Shown here: in pieces, positions 31,462 to 35,121 of the stretch | How the letters are laid out: every line of letters starts with the position of its first letter | Numbering within the stretch: the first letter of the stretch is position 1 | From: CAZUZS01 sp964624795 | GTDB taxonomy: Bacteria > Calditrichota > Calditrichia > RBG-13-44-9 | Assembly: GCA_964624795.1 (NCBI GenBank) | Contig: CAZUZS010000056.1 | Coordinates: 1-35,121, forward strand | Length of the DNA: 35,121 nucleotides | Direction: 5' to 3' | Position numbers and translations under genes: made by a program | The notes under the pieces: generated by a model | Database searches by the model: none | What the model was told of the DNA's origin: nothing | The model's input: the letters and a program-made list of their open reading frames with translations, nothing else

Positions 31462-33015
31462 ATGAGAATCAAAAATAAAATGAAGTCATTCATATCATTT
31501 GTCGCCTGGCTTCTGTTGGGTATGCTGGTGTTTTCGGCATGCGGACAAACTGTCACAAAAGGGCCATATCTCCTTACACCCGGAAAAACAGCAGTTTCTA
31601 TATTGTGGGAAACGAATACGCCTGCACAGGGTAAAATGCTGTTCGGTGAAAAAGGAAAATTGAATTCCGAACAATCAGGAAAATTGCTGGGAGAGAGAAA
31701 CGGCAATTACCTTTACCGGGCGTCCATTTCCGGCCTGCGACCGGGCATGCAATATTCTTATCGCCTGAATTTGAAGAAAGAAAATGGTCCGCTCCACGAT
31801 TTCAGAACCGCGCCTCCGGACGGAGACAGTTTCAGCTTTGTTGCGATGGGGGACAGCCGTTCTAATCCCGGTATTTTTAAGATGATCAATGAGCAGGTGA
31901 ACAAGCTGAATCCTGATTTGATTATCAGCATGGGCGACCTGGTTGCCAGCGGGGGCGATTATTCGGAGTGGGAGAAATTCTACTTCACACCGGCCGCGGC
32001 CGTCATTGATCATATTCCACTGATTTCCACGCTGGGCGATCATGAAGGAAGCGATGATAATGGCGAACTTTTCCGCTATTTTCTCCTGCCGGAAATGCAA
32101 ACGGAAAAGCTTTGGTTTTCCTTCGATTACGGTCCGGCGCATTTTGTTTCTCTGGATTACCGGTATCCCAACAATCCCGAAATGATCGAGTGGTTTAAGG
32201 AAGATATGTCGCGCTCCGGAGCAAAGTGGAAGTTCGTGTATATGCATCGTCCCAGTTACAACCTGGGCGGGCACCGGTCCAACTGGGGAAAAGGTGTTTG
32301 GCCGGCGCTCTTCCGGCAATATCATGTAGACATCGTATTTGCTGGACATTCTCATGAATATGAAAGATTTTATCCCGTACGGCCCCAGCAGCAGCCCGAG
32401 AGCTGGCCGGTGACATATATTACCACCGGTGGGGCAGGTGCCGGTCTCTATGATGTAATTTCCAACAGTTTTCTGGCTGAAGCACAATCCGTAAATCACC
32501 TTCTGCTGATAAAAATCGATGGAAATAAACTGACGCTCACCGCTCATAAAATGGATGATTCGATATTCGATTCGCTGACAATTGTCAAGGCCCAGGGGAC
32601 ACCCGATAAAAATTACCTTGCTAATATAAAGCCGCAGGAAGAGCTGGATCTGGTGAGCATGTTCGCCCGGGCCATTTCCTTCAGCATTTCAAAAATCCCT
32701 GTCGATTCCCGACCGATAAAACTTTCAGTGACCCTGGACTCCGAGTTTGGGGATAATGTCCCGTTTAATATCCAGCTCACCGATTCGTCCGCAGCCCATT
32801 ACAAATTGGAACCGGCAAAAGGAACACTCGCTCCGGGCCACCAATTGCAGTTGCCGCTTGAAATTCTCAGGAACGGCGATTTGACAATCTCTCGCTGGGG
32901 AGAGATCAGTCCGGCGCTACGCCTTTCGGCGAACTTTGTCACCCCTTCCGGGAAAGTCTCGGTAACCGGCGCATCAATCGAATACTGGCCGGAGCCGGAG
33001 GAGCAGAATGAATAG
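31462..33015 (+). CDS. Purple-acid-phosphatase-like metallophosphoesterase lipoprotein
   Basis: This is a 517-residue lipoprotein (lipobox 'LVFSACG'). Residues about 30-120 form the fibronectin-like N-terminal domain of purple acid phosphatases ('VTKGPYLLTPGKTAVSILWE', 'ISGLRPGMQYSYRL'). The calcineurin-like domain shows 'AMGDSR' (Asp131), 'SMGDLVASGGDY', 'LGDHEG' (Asp193 replacing the usual Asn of GNHE), 'VYMHRPSYN' and 'GHSHEYERF' (His296, His298). A further beta domain of about 130 residues follows. The family hydrolyses phosphate mono- or diesters at a two-metal site. It lies between an amidohydrolase and a GH36-like glycosidase, which points to removal of phosphate or phosphodiester groups from a glycan; that is an inference. 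GGTGAT is 5 bases before the ATG; ATG 31480 is an alternative. Confidence 0.87.
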   Translation: MRIKNKMKSFISFVAWLLLGMLVFSACGQTVTKGPYLLTPGKTAVSILWETNTPAQGKMLFGEKGKLNSEQSGKLLGERNGNYLYRASISGLRPGMQYSYRLNLKKENGPLHDFRTAPPDGDSFSFVAMGDSRSNPGIFKMINEQVNKLNPDLIISMGDLVASGGDYSEWEKFYFTPAAAVIDHIPLISTLGDHEGSDDNGELFRYFLLPEMQTEKLWFSFDYGPAHFVSLDYRYPNNPEMIEWFKEDMSRSGAKWKFVYMHRPSYNLGGHRSNWGKGVWPALFRQYHVDIVFAGHSHEYERFYPVRPQQQPESWPVTYITTGGAGAGLYDVISNSFLAEAQSVNHLLLIKIDGNKLTLTAHKMDDSIFDSLTIVKAQGTPDKNYLANIKPQEELDLVSMFARAISFSISKIPVDSRPIKLSVTLDSEFGDNVPFNIQLTDSSAAHYKLEPAKGTLAPGHQLQLPLEILRNGDLTISRWGEISPALRLSANFVTPSGKVSVTGASIEYWPEPEEQNE

Positions 33016-33058
33016 ACCAAAATGTTTTTTTTACAAAAATTATAAAATGGAGGAAACA

Positions 33059-35121
33059 ATGAAATCCAAACCAATTGTAGTGATAACAGTTACTTTGATT
33101 GCTGCTTTCCTTGCGCTGGGGATCATTTCATGCGGCGACGCGGGAAGTGCGGCCCAGGTGCAAGGCAAGAATATCATTGTTCAGTTCGACAAAATGATGA
33201 ACAGCCGTGTGCTGGCCAATTTCGATGGCGGAAAGATCCAATTAGGCGAATACCAACCCACCGAATTTGTGACGATAGGCGGGCAGGATATTCAAAATTT
33301 TACGATGAACAGCAATACTGAGAAAAAACTATCGGCTGATGAAGGCGCAGGTTCGGTAGTCACACTCACCGGCAATGCGGGTGACCTCGAGAAAAAGGTG
33401 GAAGTGACCGTATATGATGAATTTCCAGATATGGCATTTTACCGGGTAATTTACACCAACAATGGCCAAACGCCGGTGCAGGTGGATCGCTGGGTAAACA
33501 ATCGTTACAACATTTCCGCGCAACCGGGCATTGCCGAACAGCCTGTATTCTGGTCGTTCCAGAGTGGGTCTTATGAAAAACGTCCCGACTGGGTGCTGCC
33601 GCTGAAAGAAGGATTCAAACAGAGGAATTACATGGGCATGAATGCCAGCGATTATGGCGGCGGCACCCCGGTCGTGGATGTATGGCGGCGGGATGCCGGA
33701 ATTGGTGTCGGGCATGTGGAAATGGTGCCCAAACTGGTTTCGCTACCGGTAAACATGCCATCAGCAAACCAGGCAGATCTGGGTGTGGAATTCCAGGTAG
33801 ATAAGGAGTTGCAGCCGGGAGAGAGCCTGGAAACCTTCCGCACTTTTGTGGATGTTCACAAGGGCGATTATTTCAAGACCCTGGAAGAGTACCGCAAGTT
33901 CATGGTGAAGCAGGGGGTCCATTTTGACGAAACCCCCGAAACCGCTTACGAGCCGATCTGGTGCGCCTGGGGATTCCGCCGAGATTTTACTATCGATCAG
34001 ATTTACAAAGCTCTGCCGGAAGTGAAAAAAATGGGGTACAAGTGGGCGGTTCTGGACGACGGTTGGCAGACAGCGGAAGGGGACTGGTATTTGGTAAAAA
34101 GCAAGTTTCCGCGCGGCGATGCCGATATGAAAAAACTGGTGGACACGATTCACTCCTATGGGCTGAAAGCGAAATTGTGGTGGACGCCGCTGGCCGTGGA
34201 TCCCGGGACCGATTTGATCAAGCAGCATCCTGAATACCTGTTGAAAAATAAGGATGGATCAAATCAGCACATTAGCTGGTGGGATTCCTGGTATTTGTGC
34301 CCGGCCTATCCTCCGGTGCAGGAATTTACCCGCAAACAGGTGGAGAAATTTATCGGCGAGTGGGGATATGACGGGCTGAAGATTGATGGCCAGCACCTGA
34401 ATGCGGCGCCACCCTGCTACAATCCCGAACATCACCACCAATATCCGGAAGAAGCGTTCGAAAAAGTACCGGAATTTTTCAAAACCATTTATGATGAAGC
34501 CCGCAAAATAAAGCCGGATGCAGTTATTGAAATTTGCCCCTGCGGCACCGCATATTCATTTTTCACCATGCCGTTTATGAATCAATCTGTAGCTTCCGAT
34601 CCGACAAGCTCATGGCAGGTCCGCCTGAAAGGCAAGACCTTCAAGGCGCTGATGGGATCTTCCGCCCCGTACTACGGCGACCACGTGGAATTGAGCGACG
34701 GCCACGACGATTTTGCTTCTTCGGTCGGAGTCGGCGCCGTTATCGGGACCAAGTTCACCTGGCCGGTTGGTTCCAGTCCGAAGTCCCGCGTGGATCTGAC
34801 GCCGGAAAAGGAACAAGTGTGGCAAAAATGGCTTGATATTTATGATGCCAACATGCTGCCAACAGGCGAATATTTGGGAACGCTTTATGACATCGGTTTC
34901 GACCGCCCGGAAACACATGCTGTTAAGAAGGATGACAAAATGTATTACGCCTTTTTTGCCGGTACATACAATGGCGCTGTGGAATTGCGGGGGCTGGGAA
35001 GCGGCTCATACAGGGTGCTGGACTACGAAAATGGCAAAGAATATGGCAGCGTGAATGGTCCTGTGGCAAATGTTCCGGTGGATTTTGCAAATCACCTGCT
35101 GCTGGTGGCGATACCGGAATA
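33059..35121 (+). CDS. GH36-like alpha-galactosidase-type glycosidase, lipoprotein (copy 2), stop codon cut by edge
   Basis: The frame is open from ATG 33059 (GGAGG 5 bases upstream) to the last bases of the window, where 'ATA CCG GAA TA' indicates the final Ile-Pro-Glu and two bases of a stop codon. The gene is therefore nearly complete, with about 687 residues. The lipobox is 'LGIISC'. It shares the layout of copy 1: 'PIWCAWGFRRDFTIDQIYKA', 'WAVLDDGWQTAEGDWY' (the regular D-D-G-W-Q), 'AKLWWTP', 'YDGLKIDGQHLN' with probable nucleophile Asp443, 'VASDPTSSWQVRLKGKTFKA' with probable acid/base Asp514, and a C-terminal 'GAVELRGLGSGSYRVLDY'. Two conserved Cys pairs (C-P-C near the 'EICPCGT' motif) are common to both copies. 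The substrate type is as for copy 1. It differs mostly in the N-terminal sandwich, suggesting different glycan ends. Confidence 0.85.
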   Translation, partial: MKSKPIVVITVTLIAAFLALGIISCGDAGSAAQVQGKNIIVQFDKMMNSRVLANFDGGKIQLGEYQPTEFVTIGGQDIQNFTMNSNTEKKLSADEGAGSVVTLTGNAGDLEKKVEVTVYDEFPDMAFYRVIYTNNGQTPVQVDRWVNNRYNISAQPGIAEQPVFWSFQSGSYEKRPDWVLPLKEGFKQRNYMGMNASDYGGGTPVVDVWRRDAGIGVGHVEMVPKLVSLPVNMPSANQADLGVEFQVDKELQPGESLETFRTFVDVHKGDYFKTLEEYRKFMVKQGVHFDETPETAYEPIWCAWGFRRDFTIDQIYKALPEVKKMGYKWAVLDDGWQTAEGDWYLVKSKFPRGDADMKKLVDTIHSYGLKAKLWWTPLAVDPGTDLIKQHPEYLLKNKDGSNQHISWWDSWYLCPAYPPVQEFTRKQVEKFIGEWGYDGLKIDGQHLNAAPPCYNPEHHHQYPEEAFEKVPEFFKTIYDEARKIKPDAVIEICPCGTAYSFFTMPFMNQSVASDPTSSWQVRLKGKTFKALMGSSAPYYGDHVELSDGHDDFASSVGVGAVIGTKFTWPVGSSPKSRVDLTPEKEQVWQKWLDIYDANMLPTGEYLGTLYDIGFDRPETHAVKKDDKMYYAFFAGTYNGAVELRGLGSGSYRVLDYENGKEYGSVNGPVANVPVDFANHLLLVAIPE

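Noticed and set aside
1..35121. CRISPR arrays, tRNA or rRNA genes
   Set aside because: I saw no regularly spaced short repeats, no cloverleaf with TTCGANNC and CCA-type ends, and no rRNA-like conserved blocks in the intergenic spaces.

Overview
The window looks like a chromosomal segment from an uncultured or little-studied member of the Fibrobacterota-Chlorobiota-Bacteroidota (FCB) superphylum, most like Calditrichota, candidate phylum KSB1 or Ignavibacteria-type bacteria. The evidence is the mix of a TonB-dependent receptor with an N-terminal carboxypeptidase-regulatory-like domain, a PorV/PorQ-type barrel protein, several proteins ending in type IX (Por) secretion sorting domains with the NYPNPFNP-type signature, a GWxTD-domain protein, and many lipoproteins with a Cys lipobox. 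The phylum is an inference; there is no rRNA or other marker gene here.

Region 1 (1 to about 7.0 kb) is an A+T-rich, decayed accessory zone. It holds the C-terminal part of a secretin (cut by the window edge), a large membrane-anchored STAND-type ATPase with a WD40 propeller on the minus strand, and a graveyard. The graveyard contains a TrkH potassium-transporter C-terminus with an in-frame TGA, a frameshifted cohesin-like protein with a type IX sorting domain, a beheaded exported protein, and two diverged copies of one insertion-sequence end.

Region 2 (about 6.96 to 12.3 kb) is an amino-sugar/tagatose-type catabolic operon with a clear sigma70-like promoter: DeoR/AgaR-like regulator, AgaS-like SIS isomerase/deaminase, PfkB sugar kinase, GatZ/KbaZ-family protein, then an EamA/DMT permease. 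The first four genes are tightly packed or overlapping. No catalytic aldolase subunit (KbaY/GatY) and no cytoplasmic AgaA/NagA deacetylase are present.

Region 3 (12.4 to 26.8 kb) is an envelope module on the same strand: GWxTD protein, TonB-dependent receptor, a large secreted protein with a fibronectin-like and sorting-type C-terminus, a PorV-like barrel, an IPT/NHL-propeller lipoprotein, a LamG protein with a sorting domain, a giant membrane spermidine-synthase-like/TPR fusion, and a small lipoprotein.

Region 4 (26.9 kb to the right edge) is a compact run of exported hydrolases: amidohydrolase, GH36-like glycosidase lipoprotein, amidohydrolase lipoprotein, metallophosphoesterase lipoprotein, and a second GH36-like glycosidase lipoprotein that ends one base beyond the window. 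Taken together, regions 2 to 4 read as a polysaccharide-utilisation-like locus without SusD, probably for alpha-galactoside or alpha-galactosaminide glycans. Outer-membrane lipoprotein hydrolases would release and trim the sugar, the TonB receptor and the EamA permease would import it, and the AgaS/PfkB/KbaZ set would feed it to glycolysis. The substrate and the joint action of these genes are inferences.
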